This document shows, in pieces, positions 42,270 to 50,854 of a stretch of DNA of 64,000 nucleotides. The stretch comes from Actinoplanes oblitus. Its GTDB lineage: Bacteria > Actinomycetota > Actinomycetes > Mycobacteriales > Micromonosporaceae. The stretch is taken from contig NZ_CP126980.1 in NCBI RefSeq assembly GCF_030252345.1, positions 7,938,501 through 8,002,500 on the forward strand, given 5' to 3'. A program made the translations under genes and the position numbers. How positions within the stretch are numbered: position 1 is the first letter of the stretch; each line of letters opens with the position of its first letter. The notes under the pieces are model-generated. The model worked only from the letters and a program-made list of their open reading frames with translations, ran no database searches and had not been told where the DNA came from.

Positions 42270-43838
42270 GTGACGACGGAGACGGCGAACTGTGTCCCCG
42301 CCGGGCTGGACGAGCTCGGTGCCCTGGCGGCCGCGGTGGCGGAACTCGAGTCCCGGCCGAGTTCGCAGTTCCGCACGCTGCGCGAGCCGGCCGGCGAGAT
42401 CCGGCGGCGGGCCGAGGAACTCGGTGCCGAGGAGCTCCACCACCGGGCCGACCTGCTGCTCGCCTCGGTCGACCTGCGCGAGGGCCGGATCGGTGAGGGC
42501 GGCCAGACCGCGCACCGGGTGCAGGCCTGGGCGGAGCGGCACAACTCGCCGTACCTGCTGGCCCGCGCGCACCGTCAGCTGTCGGTCTTCTACCGGTACG
42601 TCGGTGACTTCTCCGACGGCCTGAAACACGCCGTGCAGGCCGTCGCGCACCTGACCGAGGACATTCCGGTCACCATCCGGGCCCAGCACCTGATGTCGCT
42701 GTCGGTGGCGCTGGAGGAGACCGGTTCCCGGGTCGAGGGCGACCGGCGTGCCCAGGAGGCGCTGGCGCTCACCATGGCCGACGGCGACCACGAGATGACC
42801 AGCCTCGCGCTCAACAACATGGTCTACAGCGCGTACGAGAACGGCGACGAGGCCGGCGCCCGCGCGCTGGTCGCCCAGATGCACGAGATCCAGGCCCGGA
42901 CCGGCCACCGGTTCGGCGCCAACGAGCTGGACACGATGGCCCGGGTCGAGCTGATGGGCGGCCACTACGACGCGGTCGAGGCACTGCTCACCCCGGTGCT
43001 GGCCGACCTGGTGGCGGCGAACGAGGGCGACGCGGTCGCCGAGTGCCAGCTCACCCTGGCCCTGGCTCGGCGGCTGGCCGGGCGCTATCCGGAGGCGCAG
43101 GCCGCGATCGACGCCAACCTGCGGCTCTGCGAAGAGCGCGGGCTGGCCGCGGTCCGGGCCCGGGTCCGCGAGGAGCAGGCCGCGCTGTACGCGGCGACCG
43201 GCCGGTTCGCCGAGGCGTACGAGGAGCACCGGGCCTTCCACGCGGAGACCGCCGCGCTCCAGTCGGTGCAGCGCGAGGCACGCGCCCGCGCGCTGCAGGC
43301 GGTCTTCGAGGCCAACGAGGCCCGCCGGGCCAGCGAGCACTTCCGCGAGATGGCCCACCGGGACGCGCTGACCGGGCTCTACAACCGCCGGTACCTCAAC
43401 GAGCGGGTGCCCGCGCTGCTGCTCGAGGCGGCGGCCGCGCAGCAGCCGATCACGCTCGCCATCGTCGACCTGGACCACTTCAAGCGGGTCAACGACACGC
43501 TCTCGCACGCCACCGGCGACACCGTGCTGCAGCACGTAGCCGAGCTGCTGGAGGAGGCCATGCCCGGCTCGGGCCTCGCCGCCCGGATGGGCGGCGAGGA
43601 GTTCCTGCTGGTCTTCCCGGGAATCGGGCTGGAGGAGGCGGCGGACCGCTGCGAGCGGCTGCGGCTGCGGATCCGGGCGCATCCGTGGGGGCCGATCACC
43701 GGCACGCTGCCGGTCACCACCAGCATCGGCGTGACCACCTCGACGGACGGCACCGGCACCCTGCCGTCGCTGCTCGCCGAGGCGGACCGCAACCTCTACA
43801 CGGCCAAGCACGCCGGCCGGGACCGGGTGGTGTTCTAG
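42270..43838 (+). CDS. Diguanylate cyclase with N-terminal TPR repeats
   Basis: The 522-residue protein has an N-terminal sensor of TPR-type helices (about residues 10-350) and a C-terminal GGDEF domain (about 360-520) with DALTGLYNRRYLNE and the active-site RMGGEEFLLV near 438-447. The GGEEF form is catalytically competent, making cyclic di-GMP from two GTP. No RxxD inhibitory site precedes the motif, so product inhibition is not expected. There is no membrane segment, so it is cytoplasmic. In sporulating actinomycetes cyclic di-GMP controls BldD and thus development. GTG 42270 is the start. Confidence 0.9.
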   Translation: MTTETANCVPAGLDELGALAAAVAELESRPSSQFRTLREPAGEIRRRAEELGAEELHHRADLLLASVDLREGRIGEGGQTAHRVQAWAERHNSPYLLARAHRQLSVFYRYVGDFSDGLKHAVQAVAHLTEDIPVTIRAQHLMSLSVALEETGSRVEGDRRAQEALALTMADGDHEMTSLALNNMVYSAYENGDEAGARALVAQMHEIQARTGHRFGANELDTMARVELMGGHYDAVEALLTPVLADLVAANEGDAVAECQLTLALARRLAGRYPEAQAAIDANLRLCEERGLAAVRARVREEQAALYAATGRFAEAYEEHRAFHAETAALQSVQREARARALQAVFEANEARRASEHFREMAHRDALTGLYNRRYLNERVPALLLEAAAAQQPITLAIVDLDHFKRVNDTLSHATGDTVLQHVAELLEEAMPGSGLAARMGGEEFLLVFPGIGLEEAADRCERLRLRIRAHPWGPITGTLPVTTSIGVTTSTDGTGTLPSLLAEADRNLYTAKHAGRDRVVF

Positions 43839-43872
43839 GCCGCGCTCCGGGGTCCGGAACACGGCCCGGCCA

Positions 43873-44382
43873 CTACTCGCCGACCGCCCCGGCCGCCAGC
43901 TCGGCGACGATGTCCAGGTGCCCGACGTGCCGGGCGTACTCCTGGACCAGGTGGAAGCAGATCCGCTCCAGGGTCGGCGGCGCGGCGCCCTCCCAGCGCG
44001 GGCCGGGCTGCCCGACCGCGCTCAGGTCGGTCGTGGCGAGCACCTGTGCGGTGTGCTCGCCCTGCGCGCGCAGCGCCTCGGCCAGCTCGGTGAAACTCTC
44101 CTCCGGCGCCACGTACCAGCGGTCGACGTTGCGGTCACCCCACGGGTCGTCGAATGCCACGCCCTCGAATCCCCACTCGATCCAGCGCAGTTCGACGTAC
44201 CGAAGATGTTTGACCAGCTCGAGCGGCGTCCAACCGGAAGGGAGCCGGCTGGTCCGGCGCTCCCCCTCGGGGAGCGCTGACACCTTGGCGAGCAGCGTCT
44301 CACGGAAGTACGACAGGTAACCCGCGAAGACCTCGGCGGTGCTGCCGGCGGGACGGGTCGGCGAGGGGAACTCGATCGTCAT
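43873..44382 (-). CDS. DinB-family (DUF664-type) metalloenzyme
   Basis: The 169-residue helical-bundle protein starts at ATG 44382. It carries the DinB metal-site histidines in TPLELVKHLRYVELRW and CFHLVQEYARHVGHLDIV. In actinobacteria these proteins are often thiol-dependent enzymes using mycothiol or bacillithiol-like cofactors for detoxification, but individual substrates are rarely known. It is divergent from the GNAT gene with about 30 bases between starts, so they share a promoter region. Confidence 0.85.
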   Translation of the reverse strand: MTIEFPSPTRPAGSTAEVFAGYLSYFRETLLAKVSALPEGERRTSRLPSGWTPLELVKHLRYVELRWIEWGFEGVAFDDPWGDRNVDRWYVAPEESFTELAEALRAQGEHTAQVLATTDLSAVGQPGPRWEGAAPPTLERICFHLVQEYARHVGHLDIVAELAAGAVGE

Positions 44383-44411
44383 GTCGCGAGTATGCGGGTT
44401 TGATGGGGCAC

Positions 44412-44897
44412 ATGACCGCATTGCTAGTGCATGCCGCCGGCCCGGACGACAGCGCGACGGTGGTCCGGCTGATCACCGAGTCATGGCACGCGCCGATCCT
44501 GGTGGTGCACGGCGTCACCTATGACGCGGCCGATCTGCCGGCGCTGCTCGCCGAACGGGACGGCGAGATCGCCGGCCTGCTCACCTATCACGTCGACGGT
44601 GACGCCCTGGAGATCGTCTCGCTCAACGCGTTCACGTCCGGGGCCGGCGTCGGCACCGCCCTGCTCGACGCCGCCACCGGGGTCGCCCGGGAGCGGGGCC
44701 TGGCCCGGATCTGGGTGGTCACCACCAACGACAACCTGGACGCGCTCCGCTTCTACCAGCGGCGCGGCCTGCGGATCACGGCGGTCGCGCCGGGCGCCGT
44801 GGACGCCGCGCGGGCGATCAAGCCGTCGATTCCGCTGGTCGGCGAGCACGGCATCCCGCTGCGCGACGAGTTGACGCTGGAGATGCCCGTCGCATGA
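44412..44897 (+). CDS. GNAT-family N-acetyltransferase
   Basis: The 161-residue protein starts at ATG 44412. Strand 4 and the acetyl-CoA pyrophosphate loop are seen in ALEIVSLNAFTSGAGVGTAL (the usual R/Q-x-x-G-x-G/A is here SGAGVG). NDNLDALRFYQRRGLRI is the typical C-terminal motif B. The substrate is unknown; the late position of the gene next to ammonium transport is probably chance. Confidence 0.87.
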   Translation: MTALLVHAAGPDDSATVVRLITESWHAPILVVHGVTYDAADLPALLAERDGEIAGLLTYHVDGDALEIVSLNAFTSGAGVGTALLDAATGVARERGLARIWVVTTNDNLDALRFYQRRGLRITAVAPGAVDAARAIKPSIPLVGEHGIPLRDELTLEMPVA

Positions 44898-44945
44898 CGC
44901 CCGTAACACAGCGGAAACGCACGGGTCCCCGAGCCGAAACGGACC

Positions 44946-46262
44946 ATGGCGAGGCTAGGCCGTGTGACCGCACAACTGAACTCCGGGGACACCGCCTGGC
45001 TGCTGGTCAGCGCCGCCCTGGTGCTGCTGATGATTCCGGGCCTGGCGCTGTTCTACGGCGGCATGGTGCGGATCAAGAGCACCCTCAACATGCTGATGAT
45101 GACGTTCGCCTGCCTGGCGGTGGTCAGCGTCATCTGGGTGGCCTACGGCTATTCGCTGGCCTTCGGCCCGGACGCCGGCGGCGGCCTGATCGGTGACCTG
45201 AGCCTGGCCGGGATGACCGGGATCGGTCCGGACGCGCTCACCGGCTCCTCGCCGACCCTGGTCTTCGCGGCGTTCCAGATGATGTTCGCGATCATCACGG
45301 CCGCCCTGCTCAGCGGCGCGATCGCGGACCGCGCCAAGTTCAGCACCTGGGTGATCTTCGTGGCGATCTGGGTGACCCTGGTCTACGCGCCGATCGCCCA
45401 CTGGGTGTTCAGCCCGCACGGCTGGATCGCCGCACACCTGCACATCCTGGACCTGGCCGGCGGCACGGTCGTCGAGATCAACTCCGGGGCGTCGGGCCTG
45501 GCGCTCGCGATCGTTCTCGGCCAGCGGCTCGGCTTCCGCTCGGAGCCGATGCGCCCGCACAGCCTGCCGCTCGTGGTCCTCGGCGCCGGCCTGCTGTGGT
45601 TCGGCTGGTTCGGTTTCAACGCCGGCTCGGCGCTCGCCGCGAACGGCTCGGCAGGCCTCGCGTTCTTCAACACCCAGGTGTCCGGCGCCGCCGGAATCGC
45701 CGGCTGGCTGGTGGTCGAACGCCTGCGTGACGGCCACGCCACCACCCTGGGCGCCGCCTCCGGCGCGGTCGCAGGCCTGGTCGCGATCACCCCCGCGTGC
45801 GGCGCGGTCAACCCGCTCTGCGCCCTGCTGATCGGTGTGGCCGCCGGCGCCCTGTGCGGCTACGTGGTCGGCCTCAAACAGCGCCTCGGCCTCGACGACT
45901 CGCTCGACGTGGCCGGCGTGCACGGCGTCGGCGGCTTCCTCGGCACGATCCTCATCGGTCTGCTGGCGACCGCCACGGCCACCGGCGGCCCGCGCGGCCT
46001 GCTCTTCGGCGGCGGCCTCACCCTCTTCGGCCACCAGGCCGCCGCGGCGGTCACCGTGGCCCTGTTCTCCTTCGCCGCCACCTGGCTGATCGCCACCGCC
46101 TTGCACCGCACCATCGGCTTCCGCGTCACCCGCGAACACGAACACGGCGGCCTCGACCTGGCCCTGCACGGCGAATCCGCCTACGACCTGGGCGTCACCG
46201 GCGCCCACAGCGCCCACCCCAGATCCGCGACCGTTCCGGCCCATCCGTCCAGCGCGAAGTAG
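44946..46262 (+). CDS. amt: Ammonium transporter
   Basis: The 438-residue membrane protein has about 11 helices and the Amt signatures: GDTAWLLVSAALVLLMIPGL, LFYGGMVR, YAPIAHWVFSPHGWI, DLAGGTVVEINSGASGLALA and DVAGVHGVGGFLGTIL. It conducts ammonium across the membrane for assimilation. GTG 44964 is an alternative start. No glnK/PII gene follows, which is unusual because amt-glnK pairs are common. The stop codon lies inside the first copy of an 81-base tandem duplication. Confidence 0.93.
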   Translation: MARLGRVTAQLNSGDTAWLLVSAALVLLMIPGLALFYGGMVRIKSTLNMLMMTFACLAVVSVIWVAYGYSLAFGPDAGGGLIGDLSLAGMTGIGPDALTGSSPTLVFAAFQMMFAIITAALLSGAIADRAKFSTWVIFVAIWVTLVYAPIAHWVFSPHGWIAAHLHILDLAGGTVVEINSGASGLALAIVLGQRLGFRSEPMRPHSLPLVVLGAGLLWFGWFGFNAGSALAANGSAGLAFFNTQVSGAAGIAGWLVVERLRDGHATTLGAASGAVAGLVAITPACGAVNPLCALLIGVAAGALCGYVVGLKQRLGLDDSLDVAGVHGVGGFLGTILIGLLATATATGGPRGLLFGGGLTLFGHQAAAAVTVALFSFAATWLIATALHRTIGFRVTREHEHGGLDLALHGESAYDLGVTGAHSAHPRSATVPAHPSSAK

Positions 46263-46359
46263 CCACACCCCCATTGCGCCGGCGCCCACAGCGCCCACCC
46301 CAATTCCGCGACCGCGCCGGCCCATCCGTCCGACGCGAGGTAGCCACACCCCCATTTCG
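46198..46359 (+). repeat. 81-base tandem duplication at the amt 3' end
   Basis: Positions 46198-46278 and 46279-46359 are direct repeats with about eight differences, both starting CCGGCGCCCACAGCGCCCAC and ending near CACCCCCAT. The first copy encodes the last 21 residues of Amt plus its stop; the second is non-coding downstream DNA. It is a recent slippage or unequal-crossing duplication. Confidence 0.85.
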
Positions 46360-46497
46360 TACGATCTCGCCCCGATCCAAGCGCACCAGCCCGCTCCCGT
46401 GGCCAACCGCACGGTGATCCCGGTGCCGGACCGCGAGGCCCCGCCGGGCTGAGCTCAGGCCACCAGCACCGAACCCGGCCGGCCCTGACGCACGTCT

Positions 46498-46910
46498 CCA
46501 CCCCCGGACACCACCGTGAGCGCCAGCCCATCACCCGGCTGGCGCTCACGGTTGCCTCCCACCCCCGGACACCACCACCACGACCAGCCCTCACCACCCG
46601 GCTGGCCTTCACGGTTGCCCCCCACCCCCGGACACCACCACCACGACCAGCCCTCACCACCCGGCTGGCCCCCACGGTTGCCTCCCACCCCCCGGACACC
46701 ACCGTGACGGCCAGCCGCAGCACCCGGCTGGCCCCCACGGTTGCCTCCCACCCCCGGACACCACCACCACAACCAGCCCCACCACCCGGCTGGCCCCCAC
46801 GGTTGCCTCCCACCCCCGGACACCACCACCACAACCAGCCCCCACCACCCGGCTGGCCCTCACGGTTGCCTCCGGCTCCTGGATACGACCGTGACGGCCA
46901 GCCGGGCAGC
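46498..46910. repeat. Array of about six 62-bp repeats with hairpin potential
   Basis: Units begin CCACCCCCGGACACCACC and end CGGTTGCCTC, spaced 61-63 bases apart, with a degenerate seventh at the right. Each holds an inverted repeat around CCAGCC...GGCTGG. In the first unit (46514-46551) it is a perfect 15-bp stem with an 8-base loop (arms CCGTGAGCGCCAGCC and GGCTGGCGCTCACGG). Long ORFs across the array on the minus strand are low-complexity Gly/Trp/Pro products of the repeat and are not believed to be genes. Confidence 0.8.
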
Positions 46911-47517
46911 GGGCGACTGCCAGGGGCGTTGCTGGGCGGGGGCTGCGGACGTATCGGAATGATCGGACTTGCGGGCGAGAGCGATGGGCGCGACCGCGAC
47001 CGACAGTGCATCCGCTCTGGCCGTTCCCCATCTGGCCGCAACTGGCGGCCGGGGCCGTGACCAGCGAATCCCTGGCCTGGCGACCAAGACGGCGACCGGC
47101 TGCGGACCGTGACCAGGCGCACGGACCGCGGGTGGCTGCCCTGGCCAGGGCAGCCACAGGGGCCATGAGCAGACCTGCGGGCCGCGTGTAGACACGGCCG
47201 TGACCAGGGCACACGTGCGGACCGCAAGCAGACGCGCGGACAGTCAGCAGGCACGGCCGTGACCAGAGCGGCCGCGCCGACCGTGGGCAGGCGCGCGGGC
47301 CATAAGCGGGCGCTCAGATCGTGAGCGGGCGCTCGGATCGTGAACAAGCGCGCCGTGAGCAAACGCGCCTCATGAGCGGTCATGCAGGCCGTGAGCAGGC
47401 GCGCGGGCCATGAGCAGCCGCTCGGGTCGAGAGCGGGCGCTCGGACCGTGAGCGAGCGCGGACCGTGAGCGAGGCGGGCTGCGACCAGACCAGCTGAGGG
47501 CGGAGGTTGCGACGACG
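46911..47517. other. Gene-poor low-complexity region
   Basis: This stretch up to the endonuclease/phosphatase stop has no convincing gene on either strand. From about 47160 it is full of short related words such as GTGAGCGGGCGCTCGGA and GTGAGCAGGCGCGCGGGCC in irregular tandem. The minus-strand ORFs here lack recognisable domains and normal residue composition. Confidence 0.55.
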
Positions 47518-48303
47518 TCAGAGGTCGAGGTCGACCCGGACCGGATAATGATCGGAGGCGTGTTCGGTCGGGCCGCCCCGAAGGACACGCATGTCGTGCG
47601 CTTTTTCCGCCACGGCCGGGGTGGCCAGGACGTAGTCGAGGCGCATGCCGCCGAACTCGCGGCCACCGCCCTGCGTGGTCGGGACGGTGCGGCCGTCGCC
47701 CGAGCCGGCCGGGCCCCACAGGTCGACCAGGCCCGCCGAGCCGAAGGCGGCCAGCGCCCGGCTGTCCACCCGGCCGTCCGGGAACAGGTGCCGCTTGCGG
47801 AACATCGACGGCTGGCTGGCCAGTGCCTCGGTGTGGTCGCCGGCCGGGTCGAGCCCGTTCAGGTCGCCGGCCAGCACCACGTGCGAGCCGGTCACGTAGC
47901 GGGCGGCCAGCCAGCGGGCCTCGCGCATCCGGCGGTACGGCCAGAACGGGTCCAGGTGGGTGCTGATCACGGTGAGTGGCACCGACCCGGTGTCCACCAC
48001 GGCGACCGCGGCGGCGTGGTGCAGGCGCCAGGTCACGCTCGCCGTGTGGGTGATCCGCAGCGGTTCGCGGACCAGTACCGCGACCGGCATCCCGAACCCG
48101 GACCGGGCCAGGTGCGCGGTCATCCCGACCGCCCCGGCCAGGTCGGCCATCCGGCGCCCGTCGTGCCGGTGGAAGTCGCGCAGTTCCTGGAGGGTGAGCA
48201 CGTCCGGCTTCTCCGCGGCGATCACCTCGGCGATGGCCGGCAGCCGGATCCGCCGGCCGCGGTCCACTCCGCCGGTCTTGATGTTCCAGGTCATGAAGCG
48301 CAT
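47518..48303 (-). CDS. Endonuclease/exonuclease/phosphatase-family protein
   Basis: The 261-residue protein starts at ATG 48303 with the family opening RFMTWNIKTGG. It shows LTLQELRDF (catalytic Glu), VISTHLDPFW, VLAGDLNGLD, RLDYVLATP and a final SDHYPVRVDL. The full DNase I-like active-site set is therefore present. Substrates in this family range from DNA to phosphoinositides and other phosphodiesters. The start overlaps the stop of the PAP2 gene (TGATG), so they are co-translated; two phosphatases side by side suggest a lipid-phosphate role, which is inference. There is no signal peptide. Confidence 0.87.
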   Translation of the reverse strand: MRFMTWNIKTGGVDRGRRIRLPAIAEVIAAEKPDVLTLQELRDFHRHDGRRMADLAGAVGMTAHLARSGFGMPVAVLVREPLRITHTASVTWRLHHAAAVAVVDTGSVPLTVISTHLDPFWPYRRMREARWLAARYVTGSHVVLAGDLNGLDPAGDHTEALASQPSMFRKRHLFPDGRVDSRALAAFGSAGLVDLWGPAGSGDGRTVPTTQGGGREFGGMRLDYVLATPAVAEKAHDMRVLRGGPTEHASDHYPVRVDLDL

Positions 48304-49820
48304 CAGGCGACCACCATCTGCCGGTTCTCCAGGGCCGCCTCGGTGGCGGTCACGGCCCGGGCGTTGGGCCGTACCGTCCACCACAGCACGGTCAGCCACG
48401 CCGCGGTGAGCAGCATCGCGCCGAGCACGTCGGTCGGGTGGTGCATCCCGCGGTACATCCGGGACAGCGCCACCCCGAGCGGCATCAGCACGGCGAGCAC
48501 CGGGAAGATCCAGCGCCACGGCTGCCGGACCCGGGCCATCACGATGATCGCGATGGCGGTCCACAGGCAGATGGTGGCGGCGATGTGCCCGGAGGGGAAC
48601 GACGACGTCGGCATGTGCCCGTCCAGCTGCTCGACCCCGGGCCGCGGCCGGTCCACCGCCGCCGCGCTGGTCAGGAACAGGGTCAGCTCGCCGACCATGG
48701 TGAGGGCCAGGAACAGCACCGGCCGCCACTGCCGCCAGAGGGCCAGCGCCAGCGGGCAGAAGACCAGCGAGATGGCCAGGATGGCGTGTGTGTCGCCGGC
48801 CTTGCTCCACCACCAGCTCAGGTCGTCCAGCGCCGGGGTACGGAAGGTCTGCAGCCAGCGCGGCACCCCGTCGTCCCAGCTCGGGTTCCACCGGGTCACG
48901 CCGTACCCGAAGAGGTAGAGCAGCCCGAAGGTGAGCACCCAGCCGACCAGGATCTCCGCCGCCTTGGCCCACGGGTGCGGCAGCACCGGTCCCTCGGCGG
49001 GCGCCGGCCGCAGGTCCTGGGCGGCCTCCGGCTCCAGGCCGTCGTGCATCAGGTGGTCGGCCGGGTGACCGGCCTCCCGGCGCCAGACCCGGAACGCGTA
49101 CGCCGTCGTGCTGATCCACGCGATCCCGAGCAGCCACCCGGCGACCACGTCGGAGAGGAAGTGCACGCCGAGCGCGATCCGGCTGAACCCGATCAGCAGC
49201 ACGATCCCGGCGACCAGGGCCAGGAACCAGGGCCGCCACCGGGGCCGGACGCCGGGCAGCAGCACCAGCGCGAGCATCCCGTAGACGATCATCGAGCCGA
49301 GCGCGTGCCCGCTCGGGAAGCTGTTGCCGGGAGCGTGCGCGACGGGTTCCTCGACCACCGGCCGCAGCCGCCCGACCAGCGCCTTCAGCGACGGGTCCAG
49401 GACCAGCGCGCCGGCGCCGGTGACGATCAGGTAGAGCGCCAGCCGTGGCCGCCGCCGGATCAGCAGGATCGCGACGACCACCGCGACCAGCCCGATCATG
49501 AAGACCCGGCCGCCGAACGAGGAGATCTGCTGCAGCACCTTCACCGCCGCGGAGGAGCCGGCGACCTGATGGTTCAGGCCGTCGGCGACCGCGTGGTCCA
49601 GGCTCTGCAGCGGCGACCAGTGGAACCGGACCAGCAGCAGGAGCGCGGCGAACCCGAGGCCGACCGCGATCACCGCGATCAGGCCGAGCACGCTGCGTTC
49701 GGCGAAGTGCCGGACCGGCGCCCAGCCGGCCCGCTCGACGACCCGGTTGTCATCCGAGGCGGCCCGGCTGTCATCCGGGGCGGCCCGGTTGTCATCCGGG
49801 GCGGTAGGCACAGAAGTCAC
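48303..49820 (-). CDS. Membrane protein with two PAP2 phosphatase domains
   Basis: The product of about 505 residues has two complete PAP2 modules. The first shows KALVGRLRP, SFPSGHALGS and SRIALGVHFLSDVVAG; the second shows DRPRPGVEQ, SFPSGHIAAT and SRMYRGMHHPTDVLGA. Both keep the catalytic histidines. PAP2 proteins dephosphorylate lipid phosphates such as phosphatidic acid or undecaprenyl pyrophosphate. GTG 49820 is preferred because GGGAG lies 6 bases upstream; an ATG at 49838 is the alternative. The first ~25 residues come from a three-fold repeat (P/S-DD-N/S-RAA). The gene lies in a minus-strand group with BrkB and a lipid kinase. Confidence 0.88.
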   Translation of the reverse strand: MTSVPTAPDDNRAAPDDSRAASDDNRVVERAGWAPVRHFAERSVLGLIAVIAVGLGFAALLLLVRFHWSPLQSLDHAVADGLNHQVAGSSAAVKVLQQISSFGGRVFMIGLVAVVVAILLIRRRPRLALYLIVTGAGALVLDPSLKALVGRLRPVVEEPVAHAPGNSFPSGHALGSMIVYGMLALVLLPGVRPRWRPWFLALVAGIVLLIGFSRIALGVHFLSDVVAGWLLGIAWISTTAYAFRVWRREAGHPADHLMHDGLEPEAAQDLRPAPAEGPVLPHPWAKAAEILVGWVLTFGLLYLFGYGVTRWNPSWDDGVPRWLQTFRTPALDDLSWWWSKAGDTHAILAISLVFCPLALALWRQWRPVLFLALTMVGELTLFLTSAAAVDRPRPGVEQLDGHMPTSSFPSGHIAATICLWTAIAIIVMARVRQPWRWIFPVLAVLMPLGVALSRMYRGMHHPTDVLGAMLLTAAWLTVLWWTVRPNARAVTATEAALENRQMVVA

Positions 49821-49853
49821 GGGAGGCTCCCAACACATCGGGTGCCGCCGTTC

Positions 49854-50822
49854 TTACCCCGTCGACTCGCTGGGTACACCGGTGGCGCGCTGCGCGGGCA
49901 CGTCCGGCGCCGGCTCCCACTGGTCGGGCTGGGCCGGCTTGGCGCCGACCCGTCGCGCCTCCAGCTGCGCGGCGAACGCCAGGCCCAGGAAGAACGCGAT
50001 CCCGGTCAGGTTCGCCCAGAGCAGCAGCGCCATGATCGCGGTGAGCGGGCCGTAGGTGGCGCCGAAGCTCCCGCTCACCCGGATGTACCCGGCCAGCAGC
50101 AGGCTGGCCATCCACCAGAGCACTGTCGCCACCACCGCGCCGAACAGCAGCCAGGACAGCGCCGGCTGCTTGCGCCGCGGCGCGTGCCGGAACAGCGCGC
50201 CGACAGCGAACACGATCAGCGCCAGGCTCAGCGGCCAGCGCAGCACGTCCCAGGCCACCCGGACCCCGCCGGGTATGTCGAAATGTCGCTCCGCGGACTC
50301 GCCGGCGGCCCGGCCGGCGACCAGCAACAGGAAGCCGAACAGGGCGGGCAGGCCGGCGCAGAGCGCGAGGACCAGGGCGCGCAGGTACTTGTGCAGCGCC
50401 GGTCGGTCCCGCTCCACCCCGTAGATCCGGTTCGCCCCGCGCTCCACCTGGGCCATCGCGGTGACCAGCGCGATCACGCCGGTGATCAGACCGAGGGTCA
50501 GCGCGACCTCGCCGGCCTCCTCGGTCCGGTCGTCGTCCTCGAGCAGCTCACGGACCAGCGGCTCGCTGGCGCCCGGGGTCATCGCGATCACGGTGTCCGC
50601 GACCACCTGGCCGCCCTTCTCCGCGCCCAGGTCGGTGGCCAGGCCGGAGAGGGCGATCAGGAACGGGACGATGGCCAGGCACAGTTGCAGTGCGAAGGCG
50701 CGCGAGTGGCTGAACCCGTCGCCGTACCGGAATCGGATGAACGCGTCCCGCAGCAGCGGCCAGCGGCCGTAGTGGCGCAGCGCCAGGTAGGCGTCGTCGG
50801 CGGAGAGCTCGTCGCCGGCCAT
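49854..50822 (-). CDS. YihY/BrkB-family inner membrane protein
   Basis: The 322-residue protein has a cytoplasmic N-terminus and about six membrane helices. Typical segments are RYGDGFSHSRAFALQLCLAIVPFLIALSGL, ALVTAMAQVERGANRIYGV and GATYGPLTAIMALLLWANLTG. ATG 50822 is chosen because GGAG lies 9 bases upstream; a TTG at 50855 overlapping the kinase stop is possible. The family is widespread and of unsettled function (once misnamed ribonuclease BN). It follows the lipid kinase gene directly. Confidence 0.87.
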   Translation of the reverse strand: MAGDELSADDAYLALRHYGRWPLLRDAFIRFRYGDGFSHSRAFALQLCLAIVPFLIALSGLATDLGAEKGGQVVADTVIAMTPGASEPLVRELLEDDDRTEEAGEVALTLGLITGVIALVTAMAQVERGANRIYGVERDRPALHKYLRALVLALCAGLPALFGFLLLVAGRAAGESAERHFDIPGGVRVAWDVLRWPLSLALIVFAVGALFRHAPRRKQPALSWLLFGAVVATVLWWMASLLLAGYIRVSGSFGATYGPLTAIMALLLWANLTGIAFFLGLAFAAQLEARRVGAKPAQPDQWEPAPDVPAQRATGVPSESTG

Positions 50823-50854
50823 GGTCCGGGTCTCCGGGACCGGCTGGGTGCTGC

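Noticed and set aside
46181..47719. A 512-codon minus-strand frame through the 62-bp repeat array
   Set aside because: The product is low-complexity (WWWCPGVGGN-type repeats) and follows from the array. It also runs into the end of a real gene.
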